Of a DNA stretch of 64,000 bases, positions 53,076 to 64,000 are shown in pieces. This DNA is from Variovorax sp. dw_308 (GTDB lineage: Bacteria > Pseudomonadota > Gammaproteobacteria > Burkholderiales > Burkholderiaceae_C), in the NCBI RefSeq assembly GCF_019207085.1, contig NZ_JAATOM010000007.1, positions 186,001 through 250,000 of the forward strand, given 5' to 3'. The first letter of the stretch is position 1. The number at the start of each line of letters is the position of its first letter. The translations under genes were made by a program, and so were the position numbers. A model generated the notes under the pieces. That model did no database searches. It worked only from the letters and a program-made list of their open reading frames with translations, and was not told where the DNA came from.

Positions 53076-54245
53076 TCAGCGCGCGCGCACCAGGCGCAGC
53101 AGCGCGATTTCCGAAGGCGCACCAAAGCGCTTCGGCGGCCCCCAGTAGCCGGTGCCCCGGCTCACATAGACCCACATGTCGCGCAGCCGGTGCAGCCCGG
53201 CCGTGAACGGTTGCTGCAGCGGCACGAACAAGTTCCACGGAAAGAACTGGCCGCCGTGCGTGTGGCCGGAAAGCTGGAGCTGGAAGCCTGCGGCCGCTGC
53301 CGCCGCTGCGCTGCGTGGCTGGTGTGCCAGCAACACGCGCGTCGTGCTCGCCAGGGGCGCACCGGCCAATGAACCTTCCGGGTCGCTCGCCTGGGACGCG
53401 TCGAAATGGCCGGCGGTGAAATCGGTCACCCCCGCCAGCACCAGCGCCTCGTTGTCGCCAGTGGAGCGGCCCGGGGAATCCTGCCGCAGCACCACATGCT
53501 CGTTGAGCAGCACCTGCAGCCCGATCCGGCGCAATTCCGCGATCCAGGCCGGAGCGCCCGCGTAGTACTCGTGGTTGCCCGTCACCACGTAGGTGCCGTG
53601 TCGCGCTCGCAATCCACCCAGCGGTGCGATGTGGTCGCGCAGCTCGGGCACGCTGCCGTCCACCAGGTCCCCGGTGATCGCCACCACGTCGGCGTCGAGC
53701 GCATTCACCGCTTCCACCATGCGCAGGATGTAGCCCCGCTTGATGGTCGGCCCGACGTGAATGTCGCTCAGTTGGGCGATCGTGAAGCCTTCCAGCGCGC
53801 TCGGCAGCCCGGCGATGGGCACGTCCACCCGCCTCACACCCGCTGTGCGCCGTGCATTCACGAATCCGAGGAGGGAGGTACCGGTGGCCATCAACGGCAC
53901 CGCTGCGGCGCTCCAGGAGGTCACCAGCGGCCAATCGACGGTCCAGAGCCCGACCCAGTTGCCCAGCCATGCGCCAAGCAGGCCGACATCGCGCACAAGC
54001 GTCAGCACGAACATCGACGAAAACCAGCCCATGCTGAGCAACCCGACCCACTTCCAGGTGTCCGAAACCGGCTTCGCGGACGAGCGCCGCCCGATGAACG
54101 GCAACGGCATCGTCACGGCGGAAATGGCGAGCAGCAGCAACAGTGCCGGCCACAAGGGCGTCAAGGCCGCCAGCGAAGGCAGCAGCCGCACCCCGATCAG
54201 GAGGTGCAGCAGCAAGGTCAGCAATGTGAGAGGGCGAAGCGGCAT
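53076..54245 (-). CDS. Membrane-anchored metallophosphoesterase (YkuE/YaeI-like)
   Basis: 389 residues. Four N-terminal membrane helices (to about residue 130) lead to a calcineurin-like domain with SDIHVGP, GDLVDG, GNHEYY, LLAHQPR and SGHTHGGQ in order, the full metal-binding set. Homologues such as E. coli YaeI (LpxG-like phosphodiesterases) hydrolyse phosphodiesters, and some act on UDP-diacylglucosamine; the substrate here is not known. The start at 54245 is preferred over 54290. It is convergent with the phasin gene, 6 bases apart. Confidence 0.88.
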   Translation of the reverse strand: MPLRPLTLLTLLLHLLIGVRLLPSLAALTPLWPALLLLLAISAVTMPLPFIGRRSSAKPVSDTWKWVGLLSMGWFSSMFVLTLVRDVGLLGAWLGNWVGLWTVDWPLVTSWSAAAVPLMATGTSLLGFVNARRTAGVRRVDVPIAGLPSALEGFTIAQLSDIHVGPTIKRGYILRMVEAVNALDADVVAITGDLVDGSVPELRDHIAPLGGLRARHGTYVVTGNHEYYAGAPAWIAELRRIGLQVLLNEHVVLRQDSPGRSTGDNEALVLAGVTDFTAGHFDASQASDPEGSLAGAPLASTTRVLLAHQPRSAAAAAAAGFQLQLSGHTHGGQFFPWNLFVPLQQPFTAGLHRLRDMWVYVSRGTGYWGPPKRFGAPSEIALLRLVRAR

Positions 54246-54361
54246 CTGGGCCTTGGGCGACGGGCATTCCCCGGGGCCCACCAGATGCAAGGCGCGTGCC
54301 CTGCATTCAAGGCACGTCTTCGATAGAAATCGAGATGCGGGCGCGGAAGTTCTTCACGCCT

Positions 54362-54823
54362 TCAGGAACTGAGTGCGCTGGTGGGCCAGACGAATGTCGC
54401 CCTGCTCGCTTCACCGACGCGCACCGTCAGTTCCTGCTTCAGCACCTGGCCATTGAGGGTCGCCTCCACCTCGTAGCGGCCCGGATCCAGCCGCGCCAGC
54501 AGGAACGGCCCCTCGGATTGGGCGCTCAGCAGCGGCTTGCCGGTGGCGGCATCCAGCACCCGCACCTTCACATTGGCCGTGAAATCCGCACCGTTCGCGT
54601 TCGACGCGTCCTTGACCGCGAATTCCAGCGTGGCCGCCCAGCGCGGAGACACCGTTTCCATGAACTGCGCCTCGTCCTTGCCGATGCCGCCACTCATGTA
54701 CTCGATGCCATTGGCCATGTGGATCGGCGGATTGGCCGCCTGCGCCGTCAGCGCGCCGAGCAGGCCAGCGCCACAGAAAAACGCGACCGCCACGGGCCGC
54801 ATCGTCGATTGCCAGGTTGTCAT
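54362..54823 (-). CDS. Secreted carboxypeptidase-regulatory-like protein
   Basis: 153 residues with a signal peptide (ending near TAQAAN) and a beta-sandwich region: KVRVLDAATGKPLLSAQSEGPFLLARLDPGRYEVEATLNGQVLKQELTVRVG, the pattern of the carboxypeptidase regulatory-like/Cna-B-like fold. GAAAGGAG precedes the start. Probably periplasmic; function unknown. It is 116 bases upstream of the metallophosphoesterase on the same strand. Confidence 0.8.
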   Translation of the reverse strand: MTTWQSTMRPVAVAFFCGAGLLGALTAQAANPPIHMANGIEYMSGGIGKDEAQFMETVSPRWAATLEFAVKDASNANGADFTANVKVRVLDAATGKPLLSAQSEGPFLLARLDPGRYEVEATLNGQVLKQELTVRVGEASRATFVWPTSALSS

Positions 54824-54913
54824 GAACCAACTCCTTTCAAAGTGCGTGTGACTTCCACAAGCACACTTTGCGCCGGCGACCTTAGGAGAACCTGATCGAT
54901 GCCTCGCCGGCCC

Positions 54914-55891
54914 CTAAAGCCAGCCCGCCTTGCGAAACCGGTAGTAGAGGTAGCCGCTGGTGCACGCGATCAGCACCAGCGCCATCACGTAGCCGTAGCG
55001 CCACTTCAGTTCCGGCATGGCCTCGAAGTTCATTCCCCAGATGCCGGCGAAGGCGGTGCACACCGCGAAGATCGCCGCCCACGCCGCCAGGCGCTTGGTC
55101 ACTTCGCCGTCCTCGATCGTCACCATCGACAGGTTGACCTGGATGGCCGTGCTGATCGTGTCACGCATCGACTCGATCGATCCGTTGATCCGGCCCAAGT
55201 GGTCCACTACGTCGCGGAAGTATTCCTGCGAACCCATGCAGACCTGCGGCACCCGCCCGCCGTGCAGCTTGTTGGCGGCTTCGAGGAGCGGCGACACCGC
55301 ATGCTTGAGCACCATCACGCGCTGCTTCAGTGCATACAGGTTCTGGATGCTGGTGCGTGCATTGCGCTCGACGAAGATCTGCCGCTCGACCTGCTCGAGT
55401 TCCACCTCCAGCGCATCGATCACCGGAAAGTAGCGGTCCACCACCGCATCCATCAGCGCATACAGCACGAATCCCGCGCCATTGCGCAGAAGTTCGGGCT
55501 CACGTTCGCAACGCGCCCGCACGCCCAGGAACCCGGCCTTGCTGCGGCTTCGCACCGAAACCACGTAGTTGCTGCCTACGAAGACGTCGACTTCGCCGAC
55601 GTGGAGCCCGTGTTCCTCACCACCCTCGACACGCTCCACCATCTGCATCACCACGAACAGCGAATCGCCGTACTCCTCGATCTTCGGCCGTTCGTGACCC
55701 TTGTGGGCGTCTTCCACGGCCAACGGGTGGAGCCCGAACTCCACCTGGAGTTCATCCAGTTCCTCCGGCGAAGGGTCGTTCAGCGCAACCCACACGAAGC
55801 ATCCGGGCCGCAGCACGTAGTCGCTGATCTCGGCCACCGGGATGTCGGCCAGCTTGGCCCCGTCTTGATACGCAACGCAGTTGATCAGCAT
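54914..55891 (-). CDS. corA: CorA-family magnesium/cobalt transporter
   Basis: 325 residues. The large cytoplasmic N-domain contains HPLAVEDAHKGHERPKIEEYGDSLFVV, and the two C-terminal membrane helices carry the selectivity motif GMN in IWGMNFEAMPEL (near 289-300). This is a pentameric divalent-cation channel of the inner membrane. It is transcribed away from the origin-like region. Confidence 0.94.
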   Translation of the reverse strand: MLINCVAYQDGAKLADIPVAEISDYVLRPGCFVWVALNDPSPEELDELQVEFGLHPLAVEDAHKGHERPKIEEYGDSLFVVMQMVERVEGGEEHGLHVGEVDVFVGSNYVVSVRSRSKAGFLGVRARCEREPELLRNGAGFVLYALMDAVVDRYFPVIDALEVELEQVERQIFVERNARTSIQNLYALKQRVMVLKHAVSPLLEAANKLHGGRVPQVCMGSQEYFRDVVDHLGRINGSIESMRDTISTAIQVNLSMVTIEDGEVTKRLAAWAAIFAVCTAFAGIWGMNFEAMPELKWRYGYVMALVLIACTSGYLYYRFRKAGWL

Positions 55892-55974
55892 CGTGGATTG
55901 GCTCCGGGTGGCGGTGTGGTGGCTTTGCCAGGATTGTCCGGCCGGCCCGAGGGGCGCGGTTGTCCTTGCTACTT

Positions 55975-56380
55975 CTTCTTATTCTTCTTATTTAAATTAG
56001 TAGTAGTAGTAAGGGCAGCGGTCTTCTGTGGACAGTGCCATCTTTTCCTTTGCCTGCAAGGACTTGCGTCATCTCAACGGCTGTGCGCAGCCCCGCTTTC
56101 CAGCTGTCGCGCCAAAGCGAACAACATCGCGCCCGGATCGCGCGCTGTGGACAACCCCACAGTTGTGCCGGAACAGTCCCCAGACTTGTGCTTTGACAGC
56201 CTCCAACGGACTCGCTAAAGGAAGATATTCACGTCGAGGCGGCGTGCACAAGGATTAAGCAGATTGTTGATTCTCTTTTGAAATCAATGAGTTACGTCAT
56301 CGTTACAGGTGAGTCCGACAGTTGTCCACAAAGTTGTCCAAGTTTTGTGGGGAAAGGTTGCGACGTGCACATGACGATGA
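55975..56380. other. oriC: Origin-like module, copy A (candidate oriC)
   Basis: In order: AT-rich CTTCTTATTCTTCTTATTTA (55975-55994), four TAG trios then TAA (55998-56012), a GC spacer, DnaA-box-like TGTGGACAG (56027-56035), TGTGGACAA (56146-56154), an exact IHF consensus AATCAATGAGTTA (56282-56294) and TTGTCCACA (56322-56330), then AGTTTTGTGGGGAAAGG. The trios-GC-DnaA-box order matches the basal unwinding element known from Bacillus. It is about 6-7 kb from dnaA. Copy B at 56821-57228 has the same order. Confidence 0.72.
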
Positions 56381-56820
56381 GAGGGCGGGGTTGAACATTT
56401 CTTTTCGCTTGCAGTTGCGATGAGGAGGCGCGCCTTGATGACGCGGGTGGCAGGCTTTCGAGGCACGGTGCTGCGCAACAGGCCAAGGCGGGTGGTCCAG
56501 AGGCGCCATGGGCCGGCGTCGACAGTCACGGCGGGGATAGACCCTGATTGGCCAAACACTGCCCTGGAGGCGCTGAGCATCGCCCGCATGACGCACCCAG
56601 CCACATTCCGAGATGGCATGAGAAGGGCATCCCCGGGATCGAGATGCCGGTGCGCACCACGCTCATCAACAACCGCGCGGATTTCAAAACCGGCGACGCG
56701 CCCAAACCCCTGACGTGCGAGGTTCCGTGCGCCGCGACCTGGCCCGACGCCAGTTGTTGCGGCGAGCAACTGTTGCGCCGATGCCGCCCCGCAACGCGGG
56801 CGGGGCTGTTCCTGCTATCT
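56381..56820. other. Spacer between the two origin-like modules
   Basis: About 440 bases of GC-rich DNA with open frames on both strands, none of which has a clear start, ribosome site or family match. No transposase remnant was recognised. It ends with GTTGCGGCGAGCAAC-like stems near 56755-56800. Confidence 0.45.
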
Positions 56821-57228
56821 CTTCTTATTCTTCTTATTCAAATTAGTAGTAGTAGATAGGGGCCGCCCCGGCCTGTGGACAGCCCCCTATTTCCGTTTGC
56901 GGACAAGCACTTGCATCTCCTCAACCACTGTGCGCACCCATGCTTCCGGGCTGTCGCGCGGAGGCGAACAACATTGCGGGCGGGACCCGCGCTGTGGACA
57001 ACCCCTTGCTTGTGCCGGAACTCTCCCCAGACTTGTGCTTTGACAGCGTGCCAAGGACTTGATAAAGAGGAAAAATTGCGTCTTCGCGGTAGTGCCTGCG
57101 AATTAAGCAGACTGTTGATTTCCTTTGTAAATCAATGACTTACAAGGGTCCTACACAGTAGTCCGACAGTTGTCCACATGGTTGCTCAAGATTTGTGGGG
57201 AGAAGGTTGTGACGGGGTCATGACGACG
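56821..57228. other. Origin-like module, copy B
   Basis: Collinear with copy A, offset by 846 bases: CTTCTTATTCTTCTTATTCA (56821-56840), four TAG trios (56844-56855), a GC spacer (GGGGCCGCCCCGGCC), TGTGGACAG (56874-56882), TGTGGACAA (56993-57001), the IHF consensus AATCAATGACTTA (57130-57142) and TTGTCCACA (57170-57178), then ATTTGTGGGGAGAAGG. Bases between the motifs have diverged while motifs are kept, which suggests selection on both copies. Confidence 0.7.
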
Positions 57229-57366
57229 TTGCTGTCATGACGAACGCAACGCTCTAGCTCGGAAGTTTTCATTCCCAAGACCGGTAGCATCGACTTCTTG
57301 AAACCGAGGGCTCGGAACCTGCGCTCTGCCCCCGGCTGGCAGATCGAAGGTCCGAAAAAGTACCGG

Positions 57367-58158
57367 ATGAATCAGGCAATCGCCAAGCGCGCCTGGACGC
57401 GCGACGAACTCATCGCAGCGTTCAATTTGTATTGCCAACTGCCGTTCGGCAAGCTTCACAAGACCAATCCGCAAATCGTCCAGCTCGCCAGGTTGCTGGA
57501 TCGATCGGCATCCTCGGTCGGAATGAAGTTGGTCAACTTCGCGAGCTTCGATCCGGCCATCACTGCCACCGGCCGTGTGGGGCTCAAGGCCGCGTCGCGA
57601 CTCGACAAGCAGATCTGGGATGAGTTCAATGCGGACTGGGAAGACATGGCGAGCGAGAGCCAAACGGTGCTCGAACGACTGGCTGCCTCTCGTGGAGAGG
57701 TTTTGCCGCCCTTGGAGGACGTTCTCGACACACAGGACGCTTTCGCCGAAGGTCGCACTCGAGCAGCCACAGTTAGGGTTCGAATGAACCAGGCGTTCTT
57801 CCGGCGAACCGTGTTGGCCAGCTATACGGGACAGTGCTGCGTGAGCGGGCTATCGCAGCCCTCATTGCTGGTTGCAAGCCACATCGTTCCGTGGGGCAAG
57901 GACAAGGCGAATCGCCTGAATCCGCGCAACGGCTTGCTGCTATCCGTCCTGCACGACAAGGCGTTCGACCGCGGCCTCATGACCATCGGCGAGGATCACA
58001 AGGTCGTCTTGTCCGGCGTGCTCAAACACAACCCTGACGCCTTCTCGCGCCAGGTGTTCATGCCATTGGAGGGACAGCGAATGAGCCTGCCGGAGCGTTT
58101 CGAGCCAGACCCGGCATTGCTCGCTCACCATCGCGAAAACATATTCGTGGGGGCCTGA
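57367..58158 (+). CDS. HNH endonuclease domain protein
   Basis: 263 residues from ATG 57367 (a TTG start at 57298 is possible). The N-terminal half (TRDELIAAFNLYCQLPFGKLHKTNPQIVQLARLLDRSASSV) looks like a DNA-binding helical region often found before HNH_2 domains; the C-terminal half has ASHIVPWGKDKANRLNPRNGLLLSVLHDKAFDRG, with the His, Asn and His of an HNH nuclease near residues 177-200. Such proteins are often restriction-type orphan nucleases. It lies between origin-like copy B and gyrB. Confidence 0.85.
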   Translation: MNQAIAKRAWTRDELIAAFNLYCQLPFGKLHKTNPQIVQLARLLDRSASSVGMKLVNFASFDPAITATGRVGLKAASRLDKQIWDEFNADWEDMASESQTVLERLAASRGEVLPPLEDVLDTQDAFAEGRTRAATVRVRMNQAFFRRTVLASYTGQCCVSGLSQPSLLVASHIVPWGKDKANRLNPRNGLLLSVLHDKAFDRGLMTIGEDHKVVLSGVLKHNPDAFSRQVFMPLEGQRMSLPERFEPDPALLAHHRENIFVGA

Positions 58159-58183
58159 TTCACCAAGGTCGAGCGGGAATGCA

Positions 58184-58205
58184 AACGCCACCCGAAGGTG
58201 GCGTT
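58184..58205. terminator. Hairpin between convergent HNH and gyrB genes
   Basis: AACGCCACC (58184-58192) pairs with GGTGGCGTT (58197-58205) around a CGAA tetraloop. There is no strong T-run. It probably ends one or both of the convergent transcripts. Confidence 0.6.
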
Positions 58206-58236
58206 CGACGACAAGCGACCGGAGGGTCCCCGCAGC

Positions 58237-60969
<2,733 letters not shown>

Positions 60970-61001
60970 TCACAATCAAGTGAGGCCAAAAGGCCGTTTT
61001 G

Positions 61002-62120
61002 CTATATCCGCATCGGCATCACGACGTATTTGAACGAAGCGTTTTCCGGAATGGTCAGCAGCGCGGAGCTGTTCGAATCGGCCAACTCCAGCTTGACCAT
61101 GTCCTGGCTCATGTTGGCCAGCGCCTCGATCAGGTACGTGACGTTGAAGCCGATCTCGATCGCGTCGCCGCCATAGTCGATGTCGAGCTCGTCCTGCGCT
61201 TCTTCCTGCTCGGCGTTGTTCGACGCGATGCGCAGCGTGCCGGGCTCGATGTTCAGTCGCACGCCCTTGAATTTCTCGCTCGTCAGGATGGCGGTGCGCT
61301 GCAGGCTGGCCAGCAGCGGCGCGCGGCCCAGCGTCACGGTGTTCTTGTGATTCTTGGGAATCACGCGGTTGTAGTCGGGGAACTTGCCCTCGACCAGCTT
61401 GGTGACGAACTCCATGCCGCCGAAGCTGAACTTCGCCTGGTTGCTCGCGAACTGCATCTCGATGACGGGCTGGTCTTCGCCACCGGCATCGCTGAGCAGG
61501 CGCTGCATTTCCAGCACCGTCTTGCGCGGCAGGATCACTTCCTGGCGCGGCACTTCGACGTCGAGCGTGGCCGACGCAAAGGCCAGCCGGTGGCCGTCGG
61601 TCGCGACCAGGCTCAGCTGCTTGCCTTCGGCGACGAACAGGATGCCGTTCAGGTAGTAGCGGATGTCATGCACCGCCATCGAGAAGGAGACCTGGCTCAG
61701 CAAGTCCTTGAGCGTCTTCTGCGGCACGCTGAACACCGGGCCGAAGCTCGCGGCTTCCTGGACCAGCGGAAAGTCTTCCGCCGGCAGCGATTGCAGCGTG
61801 AAGCGGCTCTTGCCGCCCTTGAGCACCAGCTTGCTCGCGCTCGATTCCAGGCTCACCGTCTGGTCGGCCGGCATGGTGCGCAGGATGTCGATGAGCTTGC
61901 GCGCTCCGACGGTCGTCGTGAAGTTGCCCTCGTCACCGCCGAGCTCGGCAGTGGTGCGGATCTGGATTTCGAGATCGCTTGTCGTCAGTTGCAGTTGCCC
62001 GCCAGTCTTGCGGATCAATACGTTGGCCAGGATGGGCAATGTGTGGCGGCGCTCCACGATGCCGGACACCGATTGCAGCGCGGCGAGAACCTTGTCTTGT
62101 GTGGCCTTCAGGACGATCAT
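61002..62120 (-). CDS. dnaN: DNA polymerase III beta subunit (sliding clamp)
   Basis: 372 residues, beginning MIVLKATQDKVLAALQSVSGIVERRHTLPILAN and ending with the conserved YVVMPMRI. The three-domain clamp length is normal. It encircles DNA and tethers the replicative polymerase. It follows dnaA by 52 bases and precedes gyrB by 146 bases, the standard dnaA-dnaN-gyrB order. Confidence 0.98.
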   Translation of the reverse strand: MIVLKATQDKVLAALQSVSGIVERRHTLPILANVLIRKTGGQLQLTTSDLEIQIRTTAELGGDEGNFTTTVGARKLIDILRTMPADQTVSLESSASKLVLKGGKSRFTLQSLPAEDFPLVQEAASFGPVFSVPQKTLKDLLSQVSFSMAVHDIRYYLNGILFVAEGKQLSLVATDGHRLAFASATLDVEVPRQEVILPRKTVLEMQRLLSDAGGEDQPVIEMQFASNQAKFSFGGMEFVTKLVEGKFPDYNRVIPKNHKNTVTLGRAPLLASLQRTAILTSEKFKGVRLNIEPGTLRIASNNAEQEEAQDELDIDYGGDAIEIGFNVTYLIEALANMSQDMVKLELADSNSSALLTIPENASFKYVVMPMRI

Positions 62121-62172
62121 GCTTGGCTCTTCCTATTCTTTCTTTGAGTTGCGTTCCAACACTTGAGATCAT

Positions 62173-63552
62173 TCAGCCCTTGAGCGTCTGCTCCAGGACG
62201 TGCAATTGCTGATTCAGTTCGGTGAGCTGCTGCCGCTCGCCGGAGATCTTGCGCACCGCGTGCAGCACGGTCGTGTGATCGCGTCCGCCGAACAGCTCGC
62301 CGATCTCCGGCAGGCTCTTCTGCGTGAGTTCCTTGGCCAGGTACATCGCGATCTGGCGCGGCCGCGCAATGCTGGCCGGGCGCTTCTTGCTGTACATGTC
62401 GGCGACCTTGATCTTGTAGTAGTCGGCCACCGTCTTCTGGATGTTCTCCACCGAGATCTGGCGGTTCTGGATCGACAGCAGGTCGCGCAGCGCCTCGCGC
62501 GCGAGCGCGATCGAGATCTCTTTCTGGTTGAAGCGCGAGTACGCGAGGATCTTGCGCAGCGCGCCTTCGAGTTCGCGCACGTTGGAGCGCACGTTCTTCG
62601 CCACGAAGAAGGCCACTTCCTCGGGCATCTCCGCCGACTCGGCGCGCGCCTTGTTGATCAGGATGGCCACGCGCATCTCGAGCTCAGGCGGCTCGATCGC
62701 CACCGTGAGCCCCGAATCGAAGCGCGACACCAGCCGCTCGTGGATGTCGGCCAGACCCTTGGGATAGGTGTCGCTGGTCATCACGATGTGCGACTTCTTG
62801 GCGAGCAAGGCTTCGAAGGCGTTGAAGAACTCTTCCTGCGTGCGGTCCTTGTTGGCGAAGAACTGGACGTCGTCGATCAGCAGCAGATCGAGCGAGTGGT
62901 AGCGCTCCTTGAATTCATCGAAAGTCTTGCGCTGATAGGCCTTGACCACATCCGACACGAACTGCTCGGCATGGATGTAGAGAACTTTCGATTCGGGCCG
63001 GTCCTGGAGCAAGCGGTTACCCACAGCGTGCATCAAGTGGGTCTTGCCCAAACCAACGCCACCGTAGATAAAAAGCGGGTTGTAGAGGTGCCCCGGCATG
63101 CCGGCCACGTGCATGGCCGCGGCGCGCGCCATGCGGTTGGCCGTGCCCTCCACCAGGGTCTCGAAAGTGAGACCGGAATTGAGGCGGTTCTTGAAACCCG
63201 TGGCGACCGGGTCCTCGCCGGGTCCGGCCACGTCGCGGGGCACGTCCGTCTCCGCAAGCGCCACCATGGGTGAAGACCGCACGGGCATTTCGCGCGGAGC
63301 AAGCGCTAACTCAACTGCCACTGGCTGGCCATAAAGCTTCTCTGCCATGGCGGCGATGCGGCCAGCGTACTGGGCGCGGATCCAGTCCAGCTTGAAGCGG
63401 TTGGCCACGAACACGGTCATGCGCGACAGGTCGTCTGCGACCTGCGCGGTGAGCGGTTTGATCCAGGTGTTGAACTGCTGTTCGGACAGCTCCTGCGCGA
63501 GCTGGTCGACGCAAGCCTGCCACAGGCTGTCGCCGATGCTGTCAGTCGACAT
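62173..63552 (-). CDS. dnaA: Chromosomal replication initiator DnaA
   Basis: 459 residues. N-terminal domain I ([25 protein letters not shown]), a short linker, the AAA+ core with Walker [16 protein letters not shown] and Walker [11 protein letters not shown], and domain IV with the DNA-binding signature [16 protein letters not shown] near residues 416-431. DnaA-ATP binds DnaA boxes and opens oriC. A consensus box lies upstream (63649-63657), consistent with autoregulation. Confidence 0.98.
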   Translation of the reverse strand: MSTDSIGDSLWQACVDQLAQELSEQQFNTWIKPLTAQVADDLSRMTVFVANRFKLDWIRAQYAGRIAAMAEKLYGQPVAVELALAPREMPVRSSPMVALAETDVPRDVAGPGEDPVATGFKNRLNSGLTFETLVEGTANRMARAAAMHVAGMPGHLYNPLFIYGGVGLGKTHLMHAVGNRLLQDRPESKVLYIHAEQFVSDVVKAYQRKTFDEFKERYHSLDLLLIDDVQFFANKDRTQEEFFNAFEALLAKKSHIVMTSDTYPKGLADIHERLVSRFDSGLTVAIEPPELEMRVAILINKARAESAEMPEEVAFFVAKNVRSNVRELEGALRKILAYSRFNQKEISIALAREALRDLLSIQNRQISVENIQKTVADYYKIKVADMYSKKRPASIARPRQIAMYLAKELTQKSLPEIGELFGGRDHTTVLHAVRKISGERQQLTELNQQLHVLEQTLKG

Positions 63553-63599
63553 GGGGCTGCGGACGAATGGTGAAACCCTCTGTCATCTCTTGTTTGTGT

Positions 63600-63608
63600 T
63601 GTGGATAT
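63600..63608 (-). promoter_or_regulatory. DnaA-box-like nonamer (8/9) upstream of dnaA
   Basis: TGTGGATAT on the plus strand, i.e. ATATCCACA on the minus strand, one base from TTATCCACA. It lies 48 bases before the dnaA start. Confidence 0.55.
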
Positions 63609-63648
63609 TTGCTGTGCGAAGCGCCGGGCATTCTAACTTGTCAAAAAC

Positions 63649-63657
63649 TTATCCACA
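63649..63657 (+). promoter_or_regulatory. Consensus DnaA box between dnaA and rpmH
   Basis: TTATCCACA is the exact DnaA-box consensus. It lies about 97 bases upstream of dnaA in the divergent dnaA/rpmH region, a usual place for dnaA autoregulation. Confidence 0.85.
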
Positions 63658-63699
63658 CGTCCGCGACGTGCCGGGAAAGCCCGAGTAAACCTGCCGACA

Positions 63700-63728
63700 T
63701 TGTTGCCACACAAAATGTCTGCGATAAT
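63700..63728 (+). promoter_or_regulatory. Probable rpmH promoter
   Basis: TTGTTG (63700-63705) and GATAAT (63723-63728) are separated by 17 bases, a good sigma-70 match, oriented toward rpmH with a leader of about 100 bases. Confidence 0.7.
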
Positions 63729-63835
63729 CGCGGGTTTCCCTGAATGCCTCTTAGTGTGTGTGTTTCGGGGGCGTCCGGCCCGTCGTCATTCATCCGACAT
63801 CGATCGATGAGCCAGATTAATCAGGAAGAACCATC

Positions 63836-63970
63836 ATGAAACGCACCTACCAAGCATCCAAAGTCCGCCGCGCCCGTACCCACGGTTTCCTCGTCCGCAT
63901 GAAGACCCGTGGCGGTCGCGCTGTCATCAACGCACGTCGCGCCAAGGGCCGCAAGCGCCTGGCCGTCTGA
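63836..63970 (+). CDS. rpmH: 50S ribosomal protein L34
   Basis: 44 residues, [18 protein letters not shown] and ending [11 protein letters not shown], the highly conserved basic L34. It is divergent from dnaA, as in most bacteria. A ribosome site CAGGAAG lies upstream. rnpA is expected to follow beyond the window edge. Confidence 0.98.
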   Translation: MKRTYQASKVRRARTHGFLVRMKTRGGRAVINARRAKGRKRLAV

Positions 63971-64000
63971 CGGCAGCCTCGCGGGCGCCGTTGCCGGCAA

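Noticed and set aside
56284..56769. Leftward open frame in the origin spacer as a gene
   Set aside because: It runs into origin copy A, has no family match and no convincing ribosome site.
63553..63835. dnaA-rpmH gap as the main oriC
   Set aside because: It has one exact DnaA box and one near match but no trios, no IHF consensus and no clear AT-rich unwinding tract; it fits the dnaA and rpmH promoters better. Not fully excluded.

Overview
The window is a high-GC (roughly two-thirds G+C) betaproteobacterial chromosome segment from the origin region, most like Variovorax or a close Comamonadaceae relative. The grounds are the block rpmH / dnaA-dnaN-gyrB at the right end, mnmG-rsmG-(LysE family)-parA at the left end with two parS sites inside mnmG and rsmG, and a NagG/NagH/NagAb-type salicylate 5-hydroxylase. 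Genus is inference; no 16S is present.

Layout. 1-3.8 kb: parA (cut by the window edge), a LysE-family exporter, rsmG and mnmG, all leftward. 3.8-13.7 kb: mixed housekeeping and accessory genes (transglutaminase-like protease, UPF0391 peptide, GST, MFS, OYE-family reductase, glyoxalase-like protein, MscS channel, DUF202 protein, stand-alone receiver, RidA, lipoprotein, DUF2007). 13.8-18.9 kb: a TctDE/QseBC-like two-component pair, then a copper module (copA divergent from copZ-cueR, with a MerR-type 19-bp-spacer promoter). 19-22.3 kb: JmjC-like cupin protein and CreBC. 22.4-24.7 kb: GIY-YIG-like orphan, small secreted protein, NagR-like LysR regulator. 24.8-26.9 kb: nagG-nagH-nagAb without a reductase gene. 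27.3-34.8 kb: PBP1a and creD leftward; divergently a VIT/VWA protein with a PEP-CTERM-like tail, a dedicated exosortase and an EpsI-like protein. A perfect Cre tag lies between creD and the VIT/VWA gene. 35-37.6 kb: tRNA-Gly(GCC), a GT51 transglycosylase with an unusual N-terminal half, a GNAT protein. 37.6-43.9 kb: a polyamine-type ABC transporter, an Asp/Glu/hydantoin-racemase-like protein and a pirin. 44-47.4 kb: thioredoxin-like protein, two DGPF/YCII proteins (the second broken by an in-frame TGA), SRPBCC protein, ECF42-type sigma factor. 47.5-55.9 kb: Spy/CpxP-like protein, a second small secreted protein, ybhP-clsB-ybhN, PagL, phasin with a PhaR-type operator, metallophosphoesterase, a small secreted protein, CorA. 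55.9-57.3 kb: two diverged copies of an origin-like module. 57.4-63.97 kb: HNH endonuclease, gyrB, dnaN, dnaA, rpmH.

The two most notable systems: (1) a tandem duplicated oriC-like module, each copy carrying in the same order an AT-rich tract, four TAG DnaA-trios, a GC spacer, DnaA-box-like nonamers and an IHF-consensus site; (2) an envelope-stress-like neighbourhood in which CreBC, a Cre tag, creD-PBP1a and a VIT/VWA-exosortase-EpsI set appear linked by the Cre tag. Interspersed repeats are also clear: a hairpin-ended element in three copies, a 47-nt-arm inverted repeat, and REP/BIME-like sequences. No CRISPR array, prophage or recognisable insertion sequence was seen.
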